In this document: piece after piece, positions 35,631 to 44,250 of the stretch
Layout: every line of letters starts with the position of its first letter
How positions within the stretch are numbered: the first letter of the stretch is position 1
Assembly: GCA_016744375.1 (NCBI GenBank)
Contig: JADGEM010000002.1
Location: forward strand, 62,001-126,000
DNA length: 64,000 nt
DNA from: Gammaproteobacteria bacterium
Lineage (GTDB): Bacteria > Pseudomonadota > Gammaproteobacteria > GRL18
Direction of reading: 5' to 3'
The notes under the pieces: model-generated
Told to the model about the DNA's origin: nothing
Database searches by the model: none
Seen by the model: only the letters and a program-made list of their open reading frames with translations
Position numbers and translations under genes: made by a program

Positions 35631-36334
35631 GACAAATTGTACTGGATACTGAGACCACCGGTCTGGAGCCATCTCATGGACACCGGATTATTGAAATTGG
35701 TTGTGTTGAGTTAATTGATCGCAAATTAACGGGAAATACGTTTCATAAATACATTAATCCTGAAAACAAACAGGTGGATCAGGGGGCTCTTGAAGTTCAT
35801 GGTATTACCAATGAATTTCTTTCTGACAAACCTTTTTTTGGTGATATATTTGATGAGTTTCTGGAATTTGTTAAAGACAGCCAACTGATTATTCATAATG
35901 CTCCGTTTGATGTTGGCTTTATCAATCATGAAATTGTTTTATTAGAGAAAAAAATTGGTCAGAGTATTGACCCGGTTGATGTCAGTTGCAGTATCCTGGA
36001 TTCTTTGAAGCTTGCCCGGGATAATCATCCCGGGCTAAAAAATAACCTGGATGCCCTATGCCGACGTTACTTTATCGATAATAGTAACCGTCAATTACAT
36101 GGGGCATTACTTGACTCTGAAATATTGGCCGATGTTTATCTGGCCATGACGGGGGGACAGATCACTTTAACACTGGATGAGAATGCAAGTACTGGTGGTG
36201 CTGAACCAATTAAAAAAATAGCTCCTACCCGTAGCGCCCTTAAAATTTTAATGCCTTCTGATGAAGAAGTGAGTTCTCATCAAGAATATTTAGCCATGCT
36301 TGAAAAAAAATCCGGGGTTTCAAGTTCCTGGTAA
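35627..36334 (+). CDS. dnaQ: DNA polymerase III epsilon subunit (3'-5' proofreading exonuclease)
   Basis: DnaQ proofreads replication errors. The 235-residue protein has Exo [12 protein letters not shown] (about residues 5-15), Exo [18 protein letters not shown] (about 87-102) and Exo III with the catalytic His and Asp in [22 protein letters not shown] (about 160-181), the DEDDh type. The C-terminal tail would bind the alpha subunit. It is the last gene of the gloB-divergent cluster. Confidence 0.96.
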   Translation: MRQIVLDTETTGLEPSHGHRIIEIGCVELIDRKLTGNTFHKYINPENKQVDQGALEVHGITNEFLSDKPFFGDIFDEFLEFVKDSQLIIHNAPFDVGFINHEIVLLEKKIGQSIDPVDVSCSILDSLKLARDNHPGLKNNLDALCRRYFIDNSNRQLHGALLDSEILADVYLAMTGGQITLTLDENASTGGAEPIKKIAPTRSALKILMPSDEEVSSHQEYLAMLEKKSGVSSSW

Positions 36335-36508
36335 ATTCAACGATTGAAAACTAAAGAGTTATTCCTCCAATCCTTCAAAAGTTGGCCCATGAGGAGAAAT
36401 AGTGATCATTAATCATTCAGGTTCCGTATCAGAAGCAGTTCTTTATTGTTGTGCTAAGACTACGTCAAAGTTACCCGTATACTATTTAGAGTGGCTAAGT
36501 ATTGCAGG

Positions 36509-39490
36509 TCATTGTTCCATGTTAAAGACAAATGGGTAGTGCTTTATCTCTGAATCTCTGGCAAGCACCAGCTTAATTGATTTAATATTATCATTGTAAA
36601 GCAGAGTAAGAAGTGCTTTGTTCTTTTGTAAATGTTTAAATTCAAACAACTCTGAGATTAACTCCTTATTTTGATTATAAAGTCTTAATTGAGCAAGATT
36701 CTTTATCTCTCCTTTAATCTCAAACTTGATCTTATGCCGATCCCGTTGTATTGCTTTTACAAAAAGGCCGTCAAGTTTAATAACCTGTCCAAGTGAAACA
36801 TAGGGTGTTGAATGTGACTTAAACAATTTAGGCAGACTTAATGTGATCGAGCCACTAAGTTGTTCATTTGTCATAATTGTCTCAAATGCGGTATTGCTCT
36901 TAAGGTATTGAATTATCTTGGGTGACTGAACTGGTTTGGCCAGTTTTAATTCTTCTTCATTGACAATCAATTCATCGTGGGTAAATGAAACAAAATTATC
37001 CAATAGTATTTTATTACCTGATTTTAGTGAGACTTTAACTGCAGTCATGTTTTGACTGATAATGGGTAAGCTATTTGATTTGATATTTAAAACGGCATCA
37101 ATTGATTGCTCACTATCAGAAATATTCTGTAGAAATAAACTGATGTAAAACGGTGAAGATAAGTTTTGAACTGACTTGTCTTCAGGCCATTTTTCACCCA
37201 GCCAGTCAGGATTTATCGTTTTGATTTCACCCTTGATTGATTCAAAATTCCAACTGGTAAAAGTAATGGGCTGAATTTCAGCTGCTTTTGACTGGGGCTC
37301 ATCAAAACCTGATAAAGACATTGTTGCTAAGGAGATATCCGGTTTAAATTCAAATGCATAGCTGAAAGTCTCAGGGTCTTTACTATGAAAAAGCTTTATG
37401 GTTTCAATGGGACTGGCTAAAGTCTGGCGGTAAACCTTAACCGTGTCATTTAATAGCGGTTGCTGAGAGAGAGAAAGAGTTTCAATAATATCACCAGAAT
37501 CGTTGTACATTCTCAATGATATAAAGTGCTGAATTTGACCTGCCACAGTGTATTCGAGTGTATTTGTTTCAGTAATATGTTTTAAAAGAATTGAAAAATT
37601 TTTAAATTGGGAATAATGAATATTATTCTCAATTTTGAGAGTTTTTTGTTCAATTTTATTTGGTATTTTAAGAGCAATCTTACCTTCAATTTTACTAATA
37701 TCTGCATTGTTATAACCTGGACTGACATGAATCTGATGTTTAGCAGTAATGGTATGATAGGTTTTAAAGTCATCATCAATGTAGGCTTCCTGCTCACCAT
37801 CAATATCTCGAAAATAACCTATCTCTTTCCTTTTATCGGTGCAATTCGTTTTGAGGATGTTATTGCCCTGTTTATCCAGTACCGAACGTATTTCAAGGGT
37901 AGCTGAGTTTGAATATTCCATCAGGTTATTAATGTTTTGCCCTTTCGCTAGTAATTCGATTACTAAATCCTTATCAAAAATAAATTGATTGGTTGTTATC
38001 GCGAAGGGTCCTGATTGCCACTGTGGCTGTAACTCTATATCAAGCTCCTTTTGGTAAGGTTTCAGAGCATTAGCCGGATTTGAGCGATTGATATTTATGA
38101 TGTTTTCCTGTTGAAATGGTAATGATGAATGGGAATGCTTTATCTGTTTTTCAGAATACATCTGAGCGATAATAAGTAAAGTCAGGTTGATTTTTAATGG
38201 CTGAGGGGTTTTATTTAGTCTAAGCAGAGGGCTTTTATCTAAACCAAGCTGAGGGTTGTTCTTATCCAACAAAAGCTGAGGGCTGCTATCCTTTTGATCG
38301 CTGGAGAGTATTCCAAACTGATTGAATAATTTAATGTTTTCTTCATAAAAAGTATTATTTAATGAAAGGTGAATTTCTTTAGAATTTGAAGATAAGGCCA
38401 AAAAGTGGTCTTTATTTCTCTCATTTTTTTTAATCAGTGTGTCTGGTTGCCTATAAAAGAAGCTAAAGTTCATTTCATTGCTATTGGTCTGGAGAAACAG
38501 AGCATCCAGGGGTTGTAGATCAGGCAATGATTCAAATAATTCACTAAAGGTGGTTAATAGTAATTGAGTATCAGTAGAGACAACTTGTATGTCTGATGTT
38601 CTTTTATCACAAAGGTTAGAAGATGTTTCATGATCCTGTTTGTTGATTGTTTCTTTTAAATAGGAAGTAAGAGAATGAGGTAATTTCTTTTTTGAATTTA
38701 GTAAAATGCCGCTATTTCTCTTTGTTTTAAAGAGATACAACGGTCTTTCCTTTGAAATAATAAAAATTGAATCTTCTGAAAGGATTTTCTGTTTAATGAC
38801 ATCAAAATAGTGAGGTGTAATACCCAAAAGATTCATAAATGATGGCAATTGTACAAGCTCTGATTTATCCGTTAGCTTGATTAATCCAACTATATTGTCC
38901 TTTTCCATAATAAAGGGAAGTGATGTAATTGATTGAGTGATAATTTGCGGTGATGTTTCTGTATCATTTATGGTAGAACCATCAATTGCTTTAGGTAATG
39001 ATCCTTCAGCGGTTTTAGGCAAAGAACCTTTAGATAAATCTTCTGATTTTTTTAAAGGTGTAGTTTCTAAAGGCTGACTATCATTTAAAAAGAAACCGGC
39101 AGTAGCGATAATAACTATAACTGAGATTCCAATAGCTATTTTTGGAAGTATTGATGTTTGATTTGTTTTTCCGGGTTCTGGTGAGTTTTCAGTAACAATT
39201 GCCTTGGAGACAGCAGCAGAAACGGCTTGTTGTTCTTCAGAGACAGCTTCTGTTAATTCACTGATATAGGTTTCAATGCCAGCCTGGGCGAATGTTTTTT
39301 GTAAACGACTGGCATATTCTTGAGAATCTGCGTGGCGAATAACGACCGTTTTGCCAGAGAAGAATTTTCTGGCGATGGTATGTTTGGGGATTCTGGTGAT
39401 ATTATGAACATTTTCTATGACCTGATCCTTGTCAAAGCCAGAAAAGATAACGCCCTTAAATGAAACTTTGTAAACTTTCTTTTTTGCCAT
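36509..39490 (-). CDS. Very large membrane-anchored protein with N-terminal GFD module, function unknown
   Basis: A 993-residue protein that I cannot assign. The N-terminal ~75 residues repeat the module of the 90-residue protein at 2669-2941 (FKGVIFSGFDKDQVIENVHN, KFFSGKTVVIRH, AGIETYI). A negatively charged linker and one membrane helix (LPKIAIGISVIVIIATAGFFL, about residues 115-136) follow, so about 850 residues should lie outside the inner membrane. That part has short internal repeats (SLPKTAEG/SLPKAIDG, then LLLDKNNPQLGLDKSPLLRL) and many beta-like stretches. The frame opens earlier at 39529, but ATG 39490 aligns with the start of the small paralogue. It converges with dnaQ. Loss of function or secretion type cannot be judged. 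Confidence 0.8.
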   Translation of the reverse strand: MAKKKVYKVSFKGVIFSGFDKDQVIENVHNITRIPKHTIARKFFSGKTVVIRHADSQEYASRLQKTFAQAGIETYISELTEAVSEEQQAVSAAVSKAIVTENSPEPGKTNQTSILPKIAIGISVIVIIATAGFFLNDSQPLETTPLKKSEDLSKGSLPKTAEGSLPKAIDGSTINDTETSPQIITQSITSLPFIMEKDNIVGLIKLTDKSELVQLPSFMNLLGITPHYFDVIKQKILSEDSIFIISKERPLYLFKTKRNSGILLNSKKKLPHSLTSYLKETINKQDHETSSNLCDKRTSDIQVVSTDTQLLLTTFSELFESLPDLQPLDALFLQTNSNEMNFSFFYRQPDTLIKKNERNKDHFLALSSNSKEIHLSLNNTFYEENIKLFNQFGILSSDQKDSSPQLLLDKNNPQLGLDKSPLLRLNKTPQPLKINLTLLIIAQMYSEKQIKHSHSSLPFQQENIININRSNPANALKPYQKELDIELQPQWQSGPFAITTNQFIFDKDLVIELLAKGQNINNLMEYSNSATLEIRSVLDKQGNNILKTNCTDKRKEIGYFRDIDGEQEAYIDDDFKTYHTITAKHQIHVSPGYNNADISKIEGKIALKIPNKIEQKTLKIENNIHYSQFKNFSILLKHITETNTLEYTVAGQIQHFISLRMYNDSGDIIETLSLSQQPLLNDTVKVYRQTLASPIETIKLFHSKDPETFSYAFEFKPDISLATMSLSGFDEPQSKAAEIQPITFTSWNFESIKGEIKTINPDWLGEKWPEDKSVQNLSSPFYISLFLQNISDSEQSIDAVLNIKSNSLPIISQNMTAVKVSLKSGNKILLDNFVSFTHDELIVNEEELKLAKPVQSPKIIQYLKSNTAFETIMTNEQLSGSITLSLPKLFKSHSTPYVSLGQVIKLDGLFVKAIQRDRHKIKFEIKGEIKNLAQLRLYNQNKELISELFEFKHLQKNKALLTLLYNDNIKSIKLVLARDSEIKHYPFVFNMEQ

Positions 39491-39600
39491 ATTAATAATA
39501 AATCTTTTTTTTCGAGTAACAAAATGCATTTTTGCTGATGGGATGAGATCTCAGACTGAAATCCTATTTTATATTATGTGAGATTCAACAATAAACAAGT

Positions 39601-40527
39601 TTAAAATATTAAGCCGGCGTTTGGAAAAATAATACTCAGAATTTCAAGTGAATCCATTTCTATTTCAAATAAAATGTCATCAATCATTTTAGTATCAATA
39701 CCAAGAGATTGATTGATTTCGGGATTAACATGAGATAAATATGTCTCTGCTGTTGCAACGATGAGCTCACCTGAATCAGATGCTAATTCATCCTGCTCAA
39801 GAATTCTGCTGTATATTGTTGCTACATGAAGTATTGATAGATCTGTTAAATATGATTTTTTTATATCATCAGGTGCTTTTAGCGGATCATTTAAGTTTTG
39901 CAAAGGTATTACTATTTCTGATGGTACTTTCCAATACTTCAGTATTTTTGAGCTGACTTCATTATAAGTAAAGCCTAATATTCTTTTCTCAATATCAAAT
40001 TCATTTTCATCGACTAACTTTAAATGATTCTTTAAAACCTCAGAAACCTCATTTTCATGAGTTGAGCAACAAACCAGTTGCCCAAGACGACTCATTATCG
40101 CGGTAATAAACAGTCGTTCCGGATCCGGGTGCTTTATTTTCTTTGAGAGGCGTTTTGATATTAAGGCAAGATACACAGAACGGCGCCAGAAATCTTCCAG
40201 TTTGATGATCTTACACGGAGAGTCCTTATTAAATTTACCAGCAAGTGAATCAAATAATATAAGATTTTTAACTTCTCCAAGACCAATAAGATTAAGGGCC
40301 CTTTTCAATGTTGATACTTCAGAGCGAAAACCGTATAGAGAACTGTTAGCAATTTTGAGAATTTTAGCGCTAAGAGTGGCATCTGTTGATACAATTTCCC
40401 CAATTTCGTCAATAGAAGCGGTATCGGAATGAATTTTTTGTTCTAAATGATGATACAGTTCTGGTAAAGTGTATAATTTACCTTCTTCAAGAATAAACTG
40501 GCTAATGATGAGATCAATTTCTGTCAT
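39601..40527 (-). CDS. HDOD domain signalling protein
   Basis: A 308-residue protein made of an HDOD domain, a helical relative of HD hydrolases found in bacterial signalling proteins. The signature stretch SIDEIGEIVSTDATLSAKILKIANSSLYGFRSEVSTLKRALNLIGLGEVKNLIL (about residues 39-92) is classic for HDOD, and the HD residues are not conserved, so catalysis is unlikely. It may act in c-di-GMP or stress signalling. It is divergent from the HPP-CBS gene and shares a 170-base promoter region holding a long inverted repeat. Confidence 0.9.
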   Translation of the reverse strand: MTEIDLIISQFILEEGKLYTLPELYHHLEQKIHSDTASIDEIGEIVSTDATLSAKILKIANSSLYGFRSEVSTLKRALNLIGLGEVKNLILFDSLAGKFNKDSPCKIIKLEDFWRRSVYLALISKRLSKKIKHPDPERLFITAIMSRLGQLVCCSTHENEVSEVLKNHLKLVDENEFDIEKRILGFTYNEVSSKILKYWKVPSEIVIPLQNLNDPLKAPDDIKKSYLTDLSILHVATIYSRILEQDELASDSGELIVATAETYLSHVNPEINQSLGIDTKMIDDILFEIEMDSLEILSIIFPNAGLIF

Positions 40528-40582
40528 ATATTTCAGCTTTTAGTGAGTGGGTGAAAAACATTATATTTAATCAAGACAATGA

Positions 40583-40643
40583 GTTAAGAAATTAGCACCT
40601 ATTGTATAACTTTGATTGACTTAGCTTATTTCTTAACTATAGC
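40583..40643. promoter_or_regulatory. Inverted repeat and promoter-like sequence between the HDOD and HPP-CBS genes
   Basis: gttaagaaattagc (40583-40596) and gcttatttcttaac (40624-40637) match as an inverted repeat at 13 of 14 positions, 27 bases apart. On the plus strand TTGACT (40616-40621) and TATAGC (40638-40643), 16 bases apart, form a weak promoter towards the HPP-CBS gene that overlaps the right arm. A repressor binding both arms would block it; this is inference. Confidence 0.5.
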
Positions 40644-40699
40644 ACTCATTTTTTTTTTAGCACTTATTTAATTTTAGTCTTATTAGTAATCTAAACAAT

Positions 40700-41860
40700 A
40701 TGATCGTCAAAGAAATAGCAAAACTTTTTGGTCCAGGGAAATCCAATATTTCACTGCAGGAAAAAATTATTTCCGCAATGGCCGGTCTGATTGGTATTGG
40801 CCTCATAATGGCTGTCAGTCAATTTTACCTTGACCCTCAGAGTCTTCCATGGGTGGTTGCATCAATGGGGGCCTCAGCAGTGTTACTCTTTGCTGTTCCT
40901 AAAGGCCCGCTTTCCCAACCCTGGTCATTTGTCGCAGGACATCTATTTTCAGCGTTTATCGGTATTACAGTGGCTAAACTTATTTCTGATCCGGTAATAG
41001 CTTCTTCACTGGCCGTCTCATTGGCAATTTTTGTTATGTATTTCACTCGTTCATTGCACCCGCCCGGTGGGGCAACTGCATTAACTGCAGTTGTGGGTGG
41101 TAGTGCCATTACAGAGTTAGGCTACTGGTATATGCTTACTCCGATCAGCATTAATCTGATAATCATGCTGGCCTGGGCAATGGTTATTAATAATTTAATT
41201 CCTAATCGTTGTTATCCCAACGGTATAAGAGATGTTAACAAACCTCATGGTATTCTGACGCAGGGTGACGGGCCCGATATAAAACGACCGAATACGATTC
41301 AGCGCTCAGATCTTCATGAGGCCTTGACTGAGATGGATGTCTTTGTTGATGTCTCTGAAGATGAATTAAATAAAATTTTTAATCTCTCGCTGATGCATAC
41401 CCACAAAAAGAAAATGGGTGAAATATTGTGCCGGGATATTATGACATTGAATGTCATCAGTGTTGATTATGATACTGATGTTGAACAGGTCTGGAAATTG
41501 CTAATTGAACATCGAATACATGCTTTTCCTGTTATTGATAAAGCTGGTTATGTTTTAGGGGTTGTCAGTATGGATGATTTTTTGAATCAGATTAAAGTTA
41601 ACTTTGATTATAGCATTATGTCTCAACTTTTTGATTTTATATCAAAAACAAATGCAAGTCATACAAATAAGCCAGAGTATGCTGGGCATTTGATGAGCAA
41701 GCCAGCTATTACTATTAGTGAAGAACAACATATATTGGACTTATTTGAAATTTTTTATTCCCATAACATCCACCATTTACCGGTTGTTGACAGTGCGAAT
41801 AAGCTCTGTGGAATCGTCACTCCCAGGGATTTACTTCAGGCTTTTCAAAATGGCTGGTGA
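40700..41860 (+). CDS. HPP-family membrane protein with two CBS domains
   Basis: A 386-residue protein. The N-terminal half has four to five membrane helices (about residues 26-165) with the HPP signature SLHPPGGATALTAVVGGSA (about 117-135). The C-terminal half has two CBS domains (about 250-300, IMTLNVISVDYDTDVEQVWKLLIEHRIHAFPVID; about 332-386, HLMSKPAITISEEQHILDLFEIFYSHNIHHLPVVD), which bind adenosine nucleotides in other proteins. HPP proteins are linked to nitrite transport in plants and cyanobacteria, but the bacterial role is uncertain. It is divergent from the HDOD gene. Confidence 0.9.
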   Translation: MIVKEIAKLFGPGKSNISLQEKIISAMAGLIGIGLIMAVSQFYLDPQSLPWVVASMGASAVLLFAVPKGPLSQPWSFVAGHLFSAFIGITVAKLISDPVIASSLAVSLAIFVMYFTRSLHPPGGATALTAVVGGSAITELGYWYMLTPISINLIIMLAWAMVINNLIPNRCYPNGIRDVNKPHGILTQGDGPDIKRPNTIQRSDLHEALTEMDVFVDVSEDELNKIFNLSLMHTHKKKMGEILCRDIMTLNVISVDYDTDVEQVWKLLIEHRIHAFPVIDKAGYVLGVVSMDDFLNQIKVNFDYSIMSQLFDFISKTNASHTNKPEYAGHLMSKPAITISEEQHILDLFEIFYSHNIHHLPVVDSANKLCGIVTPRDLLQAFQNGW

Positions 41861-41931
41861 TGCTCCAGTCTTCTGATTGTTTTTAATTAAACGATGAGGA
41901 ATTGCGTATTCAACTTATTATCATAAAGAAC

Positions 41932-41960
41932 TTGCTATGAACACTATATATCCCTATAAT
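41932..41960 (+). promoter_or_regulatory. Predicted sigma-70 promoter for the rimP operon
   Basis: TTGCTA (41932-41937) and the perfect -10 TATAAT (41955-41960) are separated by 17 bp. It lies about 220 bases before rimP, which gives room for the leader that ends in the hairpin at 42122-42142. No tRNA gene was found in this gap, although E. coli has metY upstream of rimP. Confidence 0.65.
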
Positions 41961-42121
41961 CTAGCCCAATAATTAATGGTCAGTTGGATATAACGCTAAT
42001 CTAATACTTCAGGTGAAAAAAGATTAATGTTTAAGACCCTGATGGTTATTCAACCTTTTTAGGAGTTATTAGTAGACTCCTGAATCTGTTCCAGTTTTGT
42101 ATTTTGGAGCAGGTTTATAGA

Positions 42122-42142
42122 GTGGGCCTTTGGCCCATTTTT
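42122..42142 (+). terminator. Rho-independent terminator-like hairpin in the rimP leader
   Basis: tgggcc (42122-42127), loop ttt and ggccca (42131-42136) form a six-base stem followed directly by a run of six T. It is 41 bases upstream of rimP and downstream of the operon promoter, so it should act as an attenuator. This matches the general form of the gammaproteobacterial rimP leader RNA element recorded in Rfam, as I recall it. Confidence 0.7.
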
Positions 42143-42182
42143 TATTTGTGTAAGATTATTTTAAAACTTCAGACTTAAAGAA

Positions 42183-42644
42183 ATGGCGATAAAAACACAA
42201 CAATTAGAAGATATACTGGAACCTGTTGTTAGCTCAATGGGCTATGAGTTTGTCGGTCTTGAATATATTGCTCAGGGAAGACACTCAACTCTACGTATTT
42301 TTATTGATTCCGAAAATGGAGTTGGTGTTGATGATTGTGCTGATATAAGTCGTCAATTGAGTGCCGTTTTAGATGTTGAAGATCCAATTGCCAGTGAATA
42401 TTCATTGGAAATATCATCTCCAGGTCTGAATCGTCCACTTTTTAAGTTGTATCAATATGAGCAGTTTATTGGCGAAGAAGTTAAATTTAAAACAATTCGA
42501 CCACAATTAGAAAATGGCCAGCGTAAATTTAAAGGCATTATCACTGCTGTAGAAAATAATAATGTAATTTTTGATATTGAGAATGAATCATTATCAATAC
42601 CATTTAGTGACATTGATAAAGCAAATATCGTTGCAAAATTTTGA
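42183..42644 (+). CDS. rimP: Ribosome maturation factor RimP
   Basis: RimP helps assemble the 30S subunit. The 153-residue protein has a two-domain RimP pattern: LEPVVSSMGYEFVGLEYIAQGRHSTLRIFID (about residues 12-42), the DCADISRQLSAVLDVEDPI segment, and YSLEISSPGLNRPLFK before the C-terminal SH3-like domain. It is the first gene of the rimP-nusA-infB-rbfA-truB-rpsO-pnp operon. Confidence 0.96.
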   Translation: MAIKTQQLEDILEPVVSSMGYEFVGLEYIAQGRHSTLRIFIDSENGVGVDDCADISRQLSAVLDVEDPIASEYSLEISSPGLNRPLFKLYQYEQFIGEEVKFKTIRPQLENGQRKFKGIITAVENNNVIFDIENESLSIPFSDIDKANIVAKF

Positions 42645-42697
42645 GCATTTTAATAAATATAATTAACTGACAGCGCAGAGATTGTTAAGGTAAAAAT

Positions 42698-44230
42698 ATG
42701 AGCAAAGAAATTCTTCTGGTCGTAGACGCGGTTTCACATGAACGTGGGATAGAAAAAGATATCATTTTTGATGCACTTGAGACTGCATTAGCAACTGCAA
42801 CAAAGAAAAAGAGCGGCAAAGATATCGAAGTTCGCGTGTCTATTGACCGTGAGTCAGGAGATTATGAGACATTTCGGCGCTGGCAGGTGCTGGACGATGA
42901 AACTGAACCCTATGAATACTATGACAGACAGGTTTTGTTCTCACGTGTTGTTGATGATAATCCAGGTATTGAATTTGGTGATTTTATTGAAGAGCCGATG
43001 GAATCCGTTGAGTTTGGTCGAATTGCCGCACAAGCAGCAAAGCAGGTTATTGTCCAAAAAGTACGGGAAGCCGAACGAAAGAAAGTTGCTGACGAATACC
43101 AGGAGCGCGTAGGAGAATTATTATCTGGCGTGGTCAAACGCATTGAACGCGGCAATGTTATTGTTGATATTGGCAATAATATTGATGCCATTATAAAAAG
43201 AGAAGATATGATACCCAGAGAACCAGTACGTAATGGTGATCGTATAAAAGGGTATCTCTATGAAGCGATGAGTCAGTCCCGAGGGCCGCAGTTGAGCCTC
43301 AGTCGTGTGACACCGGAATACCTCATAGAATTGTTCAAAATTGAAGTGCCAGAAATTGGTGAAGGTTTAATTCAAATCCATAATGCTGCCCGTGACCCCG
43401 GCTTACGTGCTAAAATAGCCGTAGAGGCCCATGATGATCGTATTGATCCTATTGGTGCCTGTGTCGGTATGCGTGGTTCACGTGTTCAGGTGGTATCTAA
43501 TGAACTGGCTGGTGAGCGTGTTGATATTATCCTCTGGGATGAAAATGCAGCTCAATTTGTTATTAATGCCATGTCTCCTGCTGAAGTAAAATCCATTGTT
43601 GTTGATGAAGAAAAAAACTCAATGGATATTGCAGTTGATGAATCACAGCTTTCACAAGCTATTGGTCGTAACGGTCAGAACATTAAATTAGCTTCACAAC
43701 TCACTGGTTGGGAACTGAATGTGATGACAATTGAAGACGCCGAAAATAAAAGTGATGAAGAAACTCAGAATATTTTTGACTCATTAATAGAAGACTTAAC
43801 GATTGATGAAGATTTAGCCATTATTTTGTTAAACGAAGGCTTCACTTCGCTGGAAGAAGTTGCTTATGTGCCACTTCAGGAAATGCTGGATATCGAAGAA
43901 CTCGATGAAGAAATTGTTTTAGCATTACGTGAACGAGCTAAAGATGTTCTTTTGACCAAGGCAATTTCAGATGAAGAGCAACTTGGTGATTCAGAACCGG
44001 CACAAGACCTTCTGCAAATGGAAGGCATGAATGAACAGTTAGCTCACCAACTGGCTTCAAGAAATATTATCACCATGGAAGACCTGGCGGAACAATCCGT
44101 TGATGACTTATTAGAAGTACAGGCTATGGATGAAAAACAGGCTGCTGAGTTGATTATGACAGCAAGGGCTCCCTGGTTTGCAGAAGTTGAGCAACAAGAA
44201 GCACAAACAGACACCGAAGATAAGAAGTAA
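42698..44230 (+). CDS. nusA: Transcription termination/antitermination factor NusA
   Basis: NusA binds RNA polymerase and controls pausing, termination and antitermination. The 510-residue protein has an N-terminal RNAP-binding domain, S1 (about residues 135-200, [26 protein letters not shown]), two KH domains ([21 protein letters not shown] and [21 protein letters not shown]), and two C-terminal acidic helix-hairpin-helix repeats (about 365-430 and 440-500), a feature of E. coli-type NusA. It follows rimP by 53 bases. Confidence 0.97.
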   Translation: MSKEILLVVDAVSHERGIEKDIIFDALETALATATKKKSGKDIEVRVSIDRESGDYETFRRWQVLDDETEPYEYYDRQVLFSRVVDDNPGIEFGDFIEEPMESVEFGRIAAQAAKQVIVQKVREAERKKVADEYQERVGELLSGVVKRIERGNVIVDIGNNIDAIIKREDMIPREPVRNGDRIKGYLYEAMSQSRGPQLSLSRVTPEYLIELFKIEVPEIGEGLIQIHNAARDPGLRAKIAVEAHDDRIDPIGACVGMRGSRVQVVSNELAGERVDIILWDENAAQFVINAMSPAEVKSIVVDEEKNSMDIAVDESQLSQAIGRNGQNIKLASQLTGWELNVMTIEDAENKSDEETQNIFDSLIEDLTIDEDLAIILLNEGFTSLEEVAYVPLQEMLDIEELDEEIVLALRERAKDVLLTKAISDEEQLGDSEPAQDLLQMEGMNEQLAHQLASRNIITMEDLAEQSVDDLLEVQAMDEKQAAELIMTARAPWFAEVEQQEAQTDTEDKK

Positions 44231-44250
44231 AGGGCGAGGAGATTTATAAT

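Noticed and set aside
41861-42182. metY-type initiator tRNA gene upstream of rimP as in E. coli
   Set aside because: No cloverleaf, T-loop or anticodon stem could be found in the gap; only promoter and terminator-like hairpin are present.
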